From Phytophthora quininea (Eukaryota > Oomycota > Peronosporomycetes > Peronosporales > Peronosporaceae): a stretch of 64,000 nt of DNA. The notes beneath the pieces were generated by a model, which did not search any database, was not told the origin of the DNA, and saw only the letters and a list, made by a program, of their open reading frames with translations. Below are positions 41,615-56,600 of the stretch, in pieces. Every line of letters begins with the position of its first letter. The stretch's first letter is position 1. Position numbers and translations under genes: made by a program. The stretch lies in NCBI GenBank assembly GCA_011947345.1, contig JAAVTG010000043.1, forward strand, positions 434,001 to 498,000. The letters are read 5' to 3'.

Positions 41615-44600
41615 TTAGCGGTAGTGTGACCCCATTGCGACCAGGAACGGCGTGGCCAGCGGACCCAGATGCGCACCGACTGCAAGTGGACATTCCAACA
41701 GCAAACTCCCGTCGACTGACGATATTAGAGGCAAATGTGAAGTTTGCTTTGGATTCCGGAGGTTCTGCACTGCAGCAACGAATGGACTGTCGGCGGATTT
41801 GGCCAGGTAGCATGCGAGTTGGACGCGTTGGTGTAGTTGGACGTCCGACATTTTATCTAGACATTGCAATTCTTCGTTCCAAGTGGCCCCAACAAGCACA
41901 ACACCGTCAATCACGGCGAATGTGGATTCAGGAATAGCAGTTTGGAAAGTCGTCGAGGCTGCGCCATCATTTCTGTGCAGACGCAGTGTGAAATTCACAT
42001 AATCAAGTTGTCGGCTAGGAAGTTTGTTCCGATGGTGCATCACAGCGACGTCGACAATGTGTGAAACTGGGAACCCACTCGCTATGACACCTGGAAGCCA
42101 CCACTTTGAGAAATTATCATTGTGGGGCTGTGGCTGAGCGAGAAATTCACGCCAGTCTTGATAGTGCTGCAGCACGTCATGCAGTGACCAGGAAGGCGCC
42201 ACCGGTGGAGTCGACGAGTTTGGAGGAAGCAGACCTTGAGGGACCTCGTTACGAAGTATTGCCGTGGCTTGCTGCCGAATGGACTCATCCTCAATATCGC
42301 TTAGATGCACCATTTTAACGTTGTGCTGATTCGTGTCGCTGTCTTCGGTGGAGCTGGTTTCGTCGCTTTCGTGGCCGTCGTCATCGTCTTCTTCCTGAAG
42401 CTGCTCGGTGCTTTTTATTTCTCTGTCGTTCTGTTGCTCAAAGTCGAAAAGTCTTGTGATGATCGTCTCAAAGACCAACGAACACGACTCGACGTGCTGG
42501 TTGTAAACGGCTGCGATGGTTTGCCGTGCATGCTCAACCGCCAGATCTGTCGGATCAACAGCAGTGTCGGCGGGGTCCACGTCAACACGCGATGGGAGTA
42601 CCTCGCTAACAATCTCTTGAAACATCTTGACGACATCTCGAAGTGGAATTGCAGCGGTCAAGTCTACATCATCTCCCGTCAAGACTGCATGTTGTTCACT
42701 AGTCCAGCCAAATCCCCGCATCCATTGTGGAGGTGGCCTTGGTATCATTCCAAGGCACCTTGTATTCACAACGAGATCTCTGGAGCTCCCTTCGATCGAC
42801 CTGCGACGGGTAGATTGCGTCTGCATCCCAAACACCAGCGTCTGCAGTTTTGCATCCGATTGATTGTCGATACCAGCAGAATAGCTCCACACAAGTTCCA
42901 GCCATTGATTGAGCGACAAATGATTCTGCTTCAACTCTTCACTGGGGAACGATAAGAATCCGAGCAGTGCGCTGGATGAAGACATCGTTTCCCCGTGACA
43001 AGAGACATCGAATGACCCTGGAGAGAAGACATGGCGTCCGCGATTGCAATTGAGCCTCGGATATCATCGCGGGTTGTGGTCTGTCGTCCACGAGCTCTGA
43101 GGTCAGCATTTGCTTTGGAACCGCTCGAATCAACATCCCAACGAACAAGCTGAAGACACTCGTGGAATAGTCTTCGAAGAAACTCAAGTTCTTGACACCC
43201 AGCAGCCACGCGAGTGTACGAACTAAGCGCCACTTGTTGGTCCAGTCGTCGAGTAAGTATCTCACTCTTCTCGGGAACTGCATCAACCCGACGCCGTTGA
43301 TTCAAGTGTTGCTGTTTGTCCGCCATGACCACAAAAATTTGGTTGATCGCAGTGAGGAAACTATCGTCACTGTAATAGAAAGTCGTTCCAGTACCAGCGG
43401 GATGATGAATCGGTGGTAAGGCTCCAGGAAATGCCGTTCGTAAAGTCCGCCCTCGAAACCCCAACATCGCATGGAAGAGAACGAGTCCACTAACCATCTG
43501 CCAAGCATCCGAGAGATATCCTGGGATCATTTCGCTGTCATCCTCGGTGGACTGGGTAAGACTCGACAATGTCTGGATGCTTGGATACAAAACGAGTCGC
43601 AGGATTGTTGACTGCACCAGTTTACTGAACGATGGCGGCGCCACATCTCCTTCTTCATCTTTCTCTTCTTCTTCGAATTCATCACGGAGACAGACCATAT
43701 TCGTGCGTTGATGAATCGGAAGAGCACGCCAACTATCCACGGCCGCTACGAATCGAGGGTACGAAGGTGTCACCAAATCGGCAGCCGAAAGTCGGCTTAT
43801 CATTGACTGCGATGTTCGACGAGCCATGTTCCCAGATGAAGGTGTGGAATCGGTTCCGGAACTTGCAGTAACCAAAGGCTGATTCTTCGGAGGAGCTTCG
43901 ATTGCTATGCCACCTCTGTACGAACTGGTATTGTGGCGTTGGAAAGCCAAGGAATTTGTTTGATGGCACGAGCGATACAAGATCTGGAAAAGCGCGTCCC
44001 AATCTCCGAGGCTCACCATGCCGTATTTCATGTCCACAACAGCTAGTGGTGCTGCTTCCAGAACGTCCAGCTGAGTTTTCTCCCAGTGCGCTATTTGTTC
44101 AAAGTTATTCGCCATGAGAACGAGCTGTTGGTCCGCTTTGTCACGCTCTTTTTCTGATGGACGGACATATCGAGGGAAATGGTACAGCTCCGTCAGAGAC
44201 ACAACTCTCTGAGCGTCTGCTGTTGCTAGCTTCGCTGTGGGCACTTCTTCCTCGGCAGCTCGAAACGTTCGACGAGCCAGCTCCTGAAGGACTCGAGCTT
44301 GCACGGACGTGGCGTCATTCATCCCGAGAAAGAAGATCCGTCTTGCAAAACCAAAGCTGTGGAATTCGTGACGTGTGAGCACCAACATTGCTGTCTCCTC
44401 GGGCATCGCCTTGATCGCCCGCAACCAAAGTCCTTGTGACTCGTTTGGGTCATTGTCTGAGGCACCGCCTCCGTTGTGCTGGTGGAAATTGTGGGGAACG
44501 CCGTAGCCTACCAACATCCGATCGCACACGTGACGCACGAATTCAGGGAATAGCAGCAGACCCACTCGAAGTCGCTCCAATCTCGTGGGAGTCGCTGGCA

Positions 44601-47600
44601 GGAGCGAACTCATGAGTGCGTCAACATCATCGCCACTTGACACTGGTTTGCAACCGTTGAAGATGATGCTAACAACTCGCCGTTGCAAGTCGGACTGGAA
44701 GCTGGACATCGACATCTCTCTGCAAGATTCTGCGGTGACAGGTCGCACAGCAGGAGGGCATTTTCCTCCACCCGCTATCCTAGCTTGAAGCAGAAGTGTC
44801 TCTAGTGACCGTGGCGCTGGAGTTGTTTCCTCCTTCTCTTCAGTTTCCTCCACAGATTTGGGCTTTACGTTTTGGGAATAGCTCGCATGTTTTCCAAGGA
44901 AATGATCACCCGCACGAGGAACCGATACCAGTCGTCGTTGGTCGAAGTCGGTGGCATCAACGGTGCTATCTGAAGCAAAAGCTTTCCGAGCACATGCGAT
45001 GGAACTTCAAATGCGTTCAACTGATGGGAAGACGTTCTGAGCATGAAGGATGTAGCTGTTCGCACCAGCGCACTCACTCGACGGGTCGAAGACTGACGAC
45101 TTGAATCCGTTAGCAGTGGTGTAGTTGGCGTTGAGGAGTTGTTAGAACCGCACTCAGTGCCGGGGGCGGAGACTTCAACGCCCCGTTCAGCATGGGGAGA
45201 AAAACTGGCAGCGACAACGGCGGTGAAGACCTTTACCATCACCGCTCACTACTTTGTTGAATGCATTGAAGACTGCACCTCCAGTACGGGCAACCGGAAC
45301 AGCTTGTCGCTTGACGAGACTAATTTGCTCCCGAACCTCACGTCGCTTGTCTCGAAGCGCTTGGCGGGATTCCTGAATCGCTGCTAAACGTTCTCGAAGT
45401 ATTTGAGTTTGTGACAGTGGAAATTGACTCGCCACTGCAGAGGCCTCCAACAGTTTTGTAAGCTGAGCGTGGGAAACGTCGAACTGACGAGCAAGTCGAC
45501 CGTATTCTCGCAGTGCAGTCTTCAACGTAAATCCCCCTCATCTGCGGTGGCAATTTCGTCAGCAGCCTTGCTGCTCCATATCTTATCAAGCAGCACATCT
45601 GCAATGTCGCTCGTGTGTAGATGAGCATCCAGAGTCGGCACCATGTCGAGAGCTTCACCGAAGGCCTCTCGCGTCGCGTGCGATGTCAAGATCAGCCGGA
45701 AATTGGGGTTGATCTCGATGGTTTTGACGTTGGCTGGAGCAGATTCTTCACCGGTGACCTCTTTAACTGTTGATGAGGCTGGTCGAGGAATCGGCAGATG
45801 ATCCGAGCCATCAATACGTTTGCTCTTCCACGCAATCGCTGCATGGAGCCAGACAGCATTATCTGCTTCATCTCGTGGCTCAACATCAGTTGGCTCAACA
45901 TCAAGCACCAATAGCTGATGCCCCTCCCGGACAGCCGAACGGAATACTTTGTAAAAATCTTTTGCACGAGCATACACCATGTGCAGGCTGTACCAATGCC
46001 AGACCCGACGAGCACAGCAAACTAGCAGCTCTTCCAAGTCGGATGAGTATCGTGTAATCATCACAACCGGTAGCGCTGGGGTCACTGCGAACAAGGACAG
46101 TAGCGAGGCGTCCCAAAGCCTCCGTCGTGAGAAACAAAGCAATCCGATCCCAGTGATAAGTTTCTCGGTATCGTCACCTTCGATATCACCAGGACGTGAT
46201 TGATCTCCAGCAAACAATGCCGTCAAAGGTGTATCATCCTGAGATTGAGTCTTGCTAATGTCTTCATCACCTGGATCCTTCGGGACGACTGCAATCGATG
46301 GCATGAACTCGCATTTAGTTGATGTCGGCGGGACACCAGGCGTCAAACCGCCGTAGCTCCGGTACGCAGACTCCCAAGATTGAAAGATTTGTTGACGGCG
46401 GCGAGTTAAAGTCAACTCGCAAGCGTACGCTAAATTCCCAGCGGATAAGAGAGTGTTCCAAGTCGTCAACGAGAACCCGCGACGCATTGAGCTGGCGCTA
46501 ACAGCTTCTTGCTGATGTTTCCGGTCTTCTTGTAATGCTGCCATGGCCAACACACCACTGCCGCATCGAGCTTCAAGCGAAGAGATTTCGCTCGACAAAA
46601 CTTGTTTACGAGATGTCGCCCCATCGATTGTAGCTTGTGCTGCTTGCCAAGCCTCGTCAGCCTCCACGACGCGCTGTTTGCTGACCTGAAACTCCTTCAT
46701 GATCATCTGCAGTCGGTTTTGGGCCTTCTCAAGTTTGTCTAGCGTGGGTTGCACCTGTTTTCGAGCTGTAGCGTATTGGTAAATTGCTCGCACCCAACCG
46801 ACCATGGAGGCGGCAGCTACGCTCTGCCGTTCGACTTCTTCACGGGTAAAACGTTCGTCGCGAAGATACTCAGCCTCGAGCTTCGCTAAAGTGGTTGTCG
46901 GAACTGCGTCCTTGTTGAATTGCAGCAATGTCTGCACCACGTTGGCATCGCCAAGAAGCAACCGACGAGCGCTTTCCCAAGACGGGTCAAGCTGGAACAA
47001 AATGCAGACAGCGCCCAATACCAGATGCACCATCGGTGGCGGATTCACGAACGATTTAATCTCCACGATATGACGCTTATCAACGAGCAGTAAGGCACGG
47101 TTGGCTTCTTCCAGACACGCCATGGGCTCCTGCAGTTCTTTCTTAGCCAGCTCTTGAGCCTCATTTGTGACCAGAACTTGTTCATCTGCAGCGAGCTGGA
47201 AACGCTGCATGATGGCGCGAATACGTTCGGCGTCCTGCTTCTTTTCGATTAGTGTGGCTTCGTGGTGTTTGATCTGCTGATCAAGCGTAGCGAGCTGCTC
47301 ACTGAGGATGGCGTCACTGGACCGTAAAGCTCCCAAATCTCTGTCTAGCCGATTGGAAAGATCAAGGAACCACGAGGCCTTTGATCGAGCCGCTTCTTCT
47401 CGTTCATACCCGTGTACGAGCAACTTGGCAAATATGGACGCCATCACGAACGCTCTCGCTACTGGAGGGCTCATTTGCTTGTCTTCGCCGCCAGTCTCTG
47501 TCGTTGAGAAAGCGTCAATCACCGAGAGGTGCATATCCGTCGCCATACACGACACCGTCCAGAGACTTCGCTGGACTTGAAGCAGAAACCCGACCAAGCC

Positions 47601-50600
47601 ACCTTCCTCACTTCCACGATGTTTGTCATCATTGCTGTGGTCTTGTAGTAGCTGCCGAACCTGGGCATGGAAATGCCCATATACGAGCGTCCGCAATGAG
47701 TTCCGGTCGAGTTTGGGCACTGACACGACGTCGCAAGTCGTGAAGATATTTGGATGTGCACTGTGGACTTTGTGTTCATGCTCCTTCTCTACGAGCAAAA
47801 CGACGCGAAGTTTTGACCGCATACGGGCAACTGCGCTTGACCACTTGCCGCTAGTCACGCCTAGTGGACGTGTGAGTGCCATGACGGTGGCTGCTACACT
47901 CTCACTCTCGACTTCACGAGTCCGTCGAAGATCGTCTGTGTCCTGCTGCCACCGCAGATCCACTCGTGCAAGCTTCGAGCGTAATTCACGCTGGTATCGG
48001 AATTCGACTTGCTGAAAGACATCAGTCAATGGAGTTGTCGATGATTCTCGTTGTTGTTGGTGTAGTGAAGCCAGCGCTTTGGTTCTTGTGGCTTCGACCT
48101 CGGCCCGAACTTGCGCCACTTGTTCAGCATGCTTCGCCTTCAATTCCAATAGCCTCTCATCGCATACCCGGGTCGCGATGTGGACTTGCTCCTCTAAGGA
48201 CAACGTTCCTGGTACTTCTCCCGTTGTCATTAGTGCTTGGACTTGATTCACGATCGTCGGTGGCAATAGGTCAAGACGTTTGACCTCGAGGGTGGCTTCC
48301 TGCCCAGCAACACCCACTCGTTCGTAGAGAGCGACCAGAAGCCGCTTCCACCGTGCCTCTAAGCAGGACGATACACCCGCAGAAGTGTTGGGGTCTTCCA
48401 CTTCCCCCGACATTGCGAAAATACTGTCTTCTTGCGATTCGGGAGACCGGCAAGCATTGGAATAGCGCAGCAACGTATCAGCAGCACTACCAACCTCCTG
48501 CAGCAAAACAAGTCGTGCTCCTGGTCGTGCGAAGACGCGATCAATCCGAGTCAACGTTTGAGCCTGGATGACAAATCGTCAACCACCTACAGACAACAAC
48601 AAAAGAATCGCTGCAAATGCTACGTACCAGCGTGAACGGGACGGGAGAAACATCTCGAGGTAAGCTCTTGCTGGAACTCCATAGGTTTGTTGTCGTGGCG
48701 GTTGAGCTGAATACTCGAATGTTCTCGAAGTATGGCTGCATCATTGCTGTGGATACCACCTCTGTGTCGTCTTCGAAGCTGATCTCTGCGTAAACCCATT
48801 GCCCCAGCTTCGCGTGCGTTTGGATCGTTGCATCTCCGATTAATGCCACCTGGAGGCTTCTTTGCCGCATGAAACTCGCACTGCTTCGACGGTGCGACTG
48901 CTTTTCCAATTCGCCTGAAGCTTTGGAGTTTGACCTGCCATCATGAGCCTCGGCTGAAATGGAGGTCCCGCTGTAGTAAATTCCAGCGGGGACAAATGCC
49001 CATAGACCGCCCACCATTCGATCGCGGTGCTGTTGATCTTGAAGACTACCCTGTTGCTCGCTAAGACGCCGATAGTGAGCAATCCCCGTACTTGTGATGG
49101 CAGTAGCGCTTCGAGCTGCGAACAAAGCCAAGTTGGCAGCTACCGTCATTTTCTCCTCAATGACCGAAGCGCTCGCTACCACAGACAACCGTTTTGAGGC
49201 CATGGAGATATTCAAGTTTGCTGCTGGAGTCAACGACATTCGACTCGCTCGAGCACTGGCACGCCGTTGCGAAACTTGCGAAAGAATCATTCGCATCTGT
49301 GAGATCTCCTGTGCTACTCGATCATCCTGACTCCAGGACCGAGTCCCTATAGTCGGCTCTCGCAGTGTTCGAGAGCACTCGTGCGTCCACAACCGAAGGA
49401 GTGTCTCCACGTCGGGTAGAAGCGAAGGCCCTACACCAGCAATTCCTTCGTAAACATGCGCTAAATCCTGCAGACGAAAACAGTACGCTGCTCGGAGTCG
49501 ATCCCATAAGATCGTCGTCGCAGCGATCACCAGTGGAATTGCGTGTCGAACAGCATTGATGAAAGTCCCGCCATTACCTGTAGAGGGATTATAGATAGTC
49601 GCCCAATGTGCTTGCAAGGTCTGGCCGAAGATGTTGTGCAGTTCCTCCAGACCACAAGTCGGCGCCATCACTGGGAAAAATCGAGACGTAAGTTTTGCAT
49701 CGATTCCTGGCACTGTGACGATGGTGATCCTACACGCGTCGTGGCCAGCATCATCAAGTTTTCGACGGCAATTGGCAAACAATTCGAGCTTCGGTAGACG
49801 GTCCCATGCTCGTGAACAGATCGCAAGAAGGCGTCAACTGACGGGTACGGAGACTTCTGCCGTGCTGCTGGCACTGCAAGGTGCAGGTCGTCAAGAATAA
49901 GCATCGCTGTTTTTCCTGGAGGAGGTTCAAATACGCCCGTGCGTTCTCGTTGAAGCATGCGCTCAAGACAACCAGCCAATTCGGATGCTGCTTCGCCGTT
50001 TGCAGTGCTAGAAATACTGTCAGGCAGCGCGAAGAAGAACGGAATGACATCGCCGCGGTCGAAACGATGCACCATGACCATCTTTGCTTGATCTATTGTC
50101 GGTGCAATTGCTAACGGATACCCCTCTTCGTCTTCGGTAGTTGACATCAAAGTCTTGGCATTTTCGGTACCGTTGGTACTAGTAGCTGGAACCTCTCGTA
50201 CGGGCTGAGAGACTTCGCCATTTGAAGATTTTTGGAGACGCCTAGCAAGGAATGTAACCAGCGTGATTTGGCGTAGTCGAAGGCGCTTCACCGACGCTAG
50301 TGTGGTGCTTTCATCGGAGGGTTTAGCTACAGGATTGTGGGGAGTCTCGACGTCTTCCCCGCTCACTTGATTTGCCCGCAAAATCGGAGACTCCACCTGC
50401 ATTGATGATGGAGCGGATAACTTCCAGTTGGCCTAGAAAATTGCGAGCAAGAGTTGTACGTCGTGAACTGTCACCTCCAAGGAGCAGCACACCTCTTCCT
50501 GATCGAAGCGCTTCCTTGATCGCGAAGTGGACCAAGAGGCTGGAAGTCGTTGGCAGAAACAAGGAACTAATGCCGCCGTAACCACCACTGCTAGTGCCTT

Positions 50601-53600
50601 GAGGTGGAAGAGCAATCTCCTCTGGCCCTCCTACGACAGGAATGAAACGCAGCTCGCGTAGATCCAGCAGCGTTTCGAACAAGTTGACGTCGGAGCCACA
50701 GCTAAGCCAAGCCGGAGCGAGATGTTCAAATTCTCGCCGAAGCACATCGCTCACTTGCCGCTGCACTGTAGGCTGATCACTTGTGCTCGCAGCAAAACCC
50801 CAAAGCAAGCTATACACCAGCGACATTTCCACTCGAATTTGGCCCGGCGAAATATTCTCAGCAAAGTCTTTTGGAGTTTCGGCATCAGCGTCTCGTTTTG
50901 AGTGTGGAGTACGAGGCAGGTCGGACAACGTGCTCACTGTGCTCAGAAGTGCCTGGACCATCGACGTCAAGTTTATTATCCGGTGGAGCGGGGGCATGCG
51001 ATTCCTTCCGGCGTCGAGTACAGCAGAGATTTCTGCGAGGAGCGAGTTTTGCAGCAGCCACCGCTCGGTCACGTCAAAGGCCTGTGAGGGCGACCAAGCG
51101 TGAGGATCTGGAAGTTCCGAGCTGTTTGAAGCGAGTTTGTCACGCTGCGTCGTGAAGTAGCGGTGGAGATATGCCGTTGAGATGTCCATTGTTGCCTCTA
51201 GATGAGCAGCTGTCGAACGCCGTACCATAGGCTTGTTTTCGTGGGTATTCACGGGGATAATTCCATTTAAATGTAGGAAAGTGGGAGTGGCGTCTCGAAG
51301 TTGCAGCACCTCGAAGACAAGTCGAAGTGTTGGGGGTAGTGTCATGAACTCACCGTCTTCGAATGCCAATAGCGGTGCTACAAGCTGTTTCGGGTTTGAG
51401 AGCACCGCCAGAATTCCTTCAAGCCACCGCATGTCCAGAGCATCATCGAAAACAATCCAAACCTGGTTGGGTAAGTTCAACAGCGATTCTGTTGACCCAC
51501 TCTCGATTTTATCGGCTCTATTGGATAGTGTTTCTGGAGCGTAAACTTCTTGAGCTTTGCGAAAGTATCTGCCAAGGATACTTGGAATTCGACCATGATC
51601 ATCTGGCGACACGCCTCCGTACAGCTGAGATACTGTTAACGACATTGGCAGCACCACATGAACTACAACGCGACCGGATGGAGGCCTCTCTGGTTTTGCG
51701 ATAAAAGAATTCGAGAAGTTTGCAAGTGTACGTTTGCGGCCTCGCGGCGATGGGAGTGGCCTGGATTTGTCTGAAGTCTGTTGGTCTTGAGCTCGTGACT
51801 CTTTTGGGTCCTGTCGTTGGAACCATAGCTCCAGCGCTCTTGCAAGGACTTGGTATGAAGTGGACTTCCCTACACCTGAAGAACCAACCAGAACGGCACT
51901 GACGTTGGAAGTTAAAGCCATTGCAAGGGACAGCACAGAGTTGATCAACACCCGCCGAGGCACGAACTTCAGCTCACGGACAGCTGTAAGTACACATTCC
52001 TGCAGACTCTCCTGGACAAAGGGTTCTTCAGTTTTTGTTGGGCATTAACAGCCTGTTGTTTGGGTTCTGCAAGACAAGAGCCGATGTGTTTCCCAGAACA
52101 TTTTCCAGCAGTTTTAAGCCTTCATCATCGATACGAAGTCGAAAATATCGTCTTATAGCCTCGAAAAATAGTGTCCATTGGTAATCGTATATGATCTCGC
52201 TTGAACGGGAAACTGAATGTCCATCAAGATGTGATGCCGCATCGGCAAGTGCAAACTTGAGCGCTGAAAATCGAAAGGGATTTTCGTCGTCTGATGACGA
52301 ATTTTTCCTTACGCGATCATACCCCGCACGAACTTGATTCCACATCATTAGAAGCTGCTTGGAGACCATACGCGACTCGACAAAACCTTTGCTGTAGAGT
52401 AGAGCTTCAAGAATGTACTCCTGATCCCATTGAACAATCGCAATATGACACAATGGCTCCGTCCAGGCGCGAAGTTGTTTAGTGTCCTCCGTGCACAAAT
52501 TTTTGTTTGATCGAGTGACAAGAAACATGGCCGTACCCGGAGTGAACGTTATCGGTGAGCGATGTAATCCCCAAATGTTGTTTTTGTCAGTACGGCGTGC
52601 TCGATGCCCGCGATTGTCGCCGCTAAAGTTTTTATGAGTGTTGCAATGGCAGACGAATGTGTTGCCATATCCACACGAGCACAAAACGTCCCACCGGCAT
52701 ACAGCGCCCCGATCAACAATCGCGTCGCGTGTGTATACGTTGCAATTGCTGCAGTAAATGTCCGTCGACCAAGAATTGCACCCACCTGCATCGTCAGCGT
52801 ACGCTTACCGCTTTGGGAAGGCCCAACAAGCACGCAGCCTTGGGCGTGACGGATGCAGGCAAAGAGAGAAAAAGCGAGCGTAAACTACCCGGTGTCACCA
52901 CTGAATTGTCGACCGGGTTCAAGTAGTTAAAGCCGTACGGGATACTCAAAGTGTTCATCTCGACGTGGCATTCATGCCCGACAGTTGTGGTGTCGTCCAT
53001 CCGGTACTTGAGTTGGTATTCCCAGTTGATAGCTAATCCTCCAGATGTCCTAGACAGCATTGAATTCGATTGGTGAGAATTTACATGACTGGCCAACGCG
53101 TCTCGAAAATGGATTTCCTGAACACACATTCCGGTTTTCAATGTGATCTCACGTGGAGAGAGGAGGACCGCGCTCGGTCGTATTGTAAACTTATTGATTC
53201 TTGGATAAGATAGCAGGTGCCTGTTCACGCTGGCGGTGTAAGCAGCTAATTGACTGCCAATCTTTTCGACGTGGTAACTGCCCCCATTGATGAGGTCTCG
53301 AAGTCCACTCTCGATTATTGTACAGCGTACGATCTGATCCGCCAACAAGACGCACTTTCACAAACAGCACAATGGTCGTTGGTGAATACTATCAAACAAA
53401 TTTTAAGGACTGTAAGACGCGCACCTGAACAGGAATATCACTGACATCAAGCCGCGAACTTTGAGATATTTTGCCCTGGTCTGTTAGGTGGAGTAACATT
53501 TCCAGCGTTTGCTTTGTGGATCGTCGCAGCTGTTCGGCAAGTCTTTTTCCACAGCGGCAAGCCACTGCTCAACTGGACCACGAGCCTTAAGATTTTTCCC

Positions 53601-56600
53601 CATGGGAATGATTTCATTCTCTCCGAATGTTCTGGATGTCACCTTAATTTACACAACGACATTTGCTGTTAGCTCTCCCTATGAGGAAATGGGTCAAAGT
53701 CCAACCGCACCTGAAGAATATCTTGAAAGGTATCTCGAGTACCGAAGACGATGGTTCCAACATTGTCAAAGCTTTGATACAAGAAAGAAGAAATACAGGT
53801 CACATCGCGACACTTTGAGAGTAAAACCGCCAACTCGAAGTCCGATAGCTGGAAAAGGCTGGAAAGATTTGACGCTTGATCTGGTGTAAGTCATAAAATA
53901 GGTAAACGATTACAATACAGATAGTGTCGTCGCCATCGCTTACCTCAAGGTGGTCTGCCAAAGTTTTCACTGTCAACTCGAAGCCTTCGAGGACAATCTG
54001 CAGAGTGTGACGATGCTCCGCACTCACACCAAACGGCAGACATAGCGAGCGGTTGAACAGGCCATGGGTCAGTGTACGCCAACTTGTGTCGTGCTTCTGC
54101 AGTTTCTTGGCCTGCTCAGGAAAAGTCCGTGCGAAATCAACGGACACTAAACGCTGAATGTAGTCCCATTTGTGTTGGCAAATCTGCAAGAGCTCGAGTG
54201 ACTTCTTTGTGTGTTCAAGGTCAGAGATCATCTTCGGCAGTCGGTCTTGCACCACGAGGGAATACGTCGACAAGTCCATGACTTTGAGCAAGACCTGACT
54301 CTCTTCGATGAGCGATGAAAGCTCGACACAATCTCCGACGCAATGAACGTCACGACCGTCTCGATCCTTCTTGGAGACGACGGGGATGTCCGTCTCCTCC
54401 CAAGTCTTTACCACCTTCATGAAGCTGCCAGCGATCGCTGCCTCAGCTGTAGCTTCTTCAGAAACGTGGCGGATTGTTGTGGCATGCGCAACGGCATTGA
54501 CATCCAACAATTGTTGCACCTGTAGATTCAGTCGACTGCTTTCGGTAGTCGTGCTGTCGTCAGCTTCATCGCCTTCGTGGGTCTCGGTGCTTTTAACGTT
54601 TATGGGCTCCAGAGAGCACTGCATTTTATGTTCAAGTTTGCTCCAGTGGCGCTCAACAAAGTGAGGATTGCGGAGGTCACGGATCACTGGAGCAAGTCCG
54701 TGCAGTGTCGCTTGCAGTTTCTCAAGACGATCCAGTTCGAAGCTGTCAGTCATTTGGGTGGCGCTCTGTCGGATATTCTCAACGACGCCGTCCACATGGC
54801 TCGCCACAGCGCCCAGTTTGTCCAGATCGACAGTTTGAAGAGTATCAGTGCTGCAAGTTTTCAGATGTTCGTCTGCTTCACAGACAGCCTCCCACAATTC
54901 CTGCACAAAAGTCAAACAGTTAGCAATGGACTTTTCAAGTTGGGCATGATGCAGTAAAACGTACGCTCTTCAGCTTCAGTTCGGTGGACAAGGTGTCCAG
55001 ATCCTTAAAGGTTTTCCCGGGAGGACGAGCATCACTCGAGGCGTCTTCGAAGACCTTCTGGATGTGCTCAAGTCGACGTGCCTCCTGCTGCATTTTCTTG
55101 GCATCGGTGAACAATCTAACTGCGCTATCTCGAGCGTCTTGGCATGAGCTGCTGAGCGCAGCCAGCGCTTGGTCATTTGTTGCAGACTGCAGCGAGCTCA
55201 TCCGTCGACTAAGAACCGTAATGTTTTCCGCAAGCAGAGGTGCGTAGGTTTGGATATCGCTGTCTCGGTTCGCGTAGGCCTCTTGGATGTTGGATTTCAG
55301 GACCTGAAACTCTGGCTCACACAGCTCGAACGTTTTCAGGGTCTCGATCGAAGAAACAAACCGAAGTCTCTTGATCATGGCGAAAAATCCCCAAGAAAGG
55401 TCAGGTCGCACTCTTTGTCCAAGCTCTCGGCATGCACATCCTAGACAGACAAAGTAAGTTTATGTTTGACCTATGGCATCGCACGTATACGCACCCGGAG
55501 GTTGAGCAGATACGTGGTAAACGCGTCCAAATCACGTGTCACTGGCTTCTCGATTTTGGTGCTGGAGACGTGGATGTACAGGAGAAATTGGTCGCACTTT
55601 TCGCGAGCAAGGCGTGGTAAAAGTTCCCGCATTGCATCCAGACACCGCGCTGGTGAAGGCAGCAATTCTGCCTGCAGTTGCTGCATATCGAAGTTGAGGA
55701 ATTCGACGTTTGTGGATAATACGAGCGTTTGAAGTGCCGCCAACTACACAGTCGTGTGAGCAGTTCTGGTTGTGAACTCAAGAAAGAAATACTCTAGTGT
55801 ACCTGTTCTGTAAAGTGTGTGGCGTCGTCCTTCATCTCGTCGAGTTTGTACTGGTCTCGACGGAAGAGCTTCGCCTTGACTTCAAAATCGACGCCTTCGT
55901 TTTGATGCCGGAGTTCAAGAACCTCCGCATAGCAGGATTCCAAAGCTTCAGCTCCTTGCAATGCACTGCGGGCCAAGTCTTCGATCTCGTCTCGAGCTGA
56001 AAGATAGTGAGTATCATCCTGGACACGATCTACAAGACGATCCGCTATACATCTGAATCGATCGTCTTCATCTCCAGAGTCTTCTAGACAGTCAAATGCT
56101 GGTGTCGATCTGGAATCTCGTTGTCCATGTGATCCGTCAGCAGTAAAAGCTGAGTGCAGCGTCAACGCTCGAATATCTTCAGCGAATTCAAGCACAGCGC
56201 GAAGCTCTGGACTGGACAGAAGTGGCGATACCCCTCGAAAGGTGTCTGTAAAGCCCGTAATGGTTGTCTGAAGTGTCCGCACTAACACCGCCCGCTCTGG
56301 GATGAAGCAAATCTGGTAACTACGTCGTCGACTCGCTCGCTTCTCTGCAATCGCAGAGGTGCCCACGCCCAATGTGAATAGTGGTCGTGGAGTTATACAC
56401 GGAATCTCTAATACTTCTAACTCGAGTGGCGGGGAAGTTGTTGGCGCTTTCGATTCTTTCTCGCTCGGTGTTGAATAAATCGATCTGCCTTCGATTGAAA
56501 AGGGGGTAAGGCAATGACGTGGCCGATGACTTTTTCCGCAACAAATAACAGATCGTCGACACTGTAGTCGTCAGTGTTTGTACCTGTGCGTTTGTTTAGC

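Noticed and set aside
53509..53889. Plus-strand frame within the dynein gene
   Set aside because: Antisense of linker-region exons on the minus strand (EQWLAAVEKDL).
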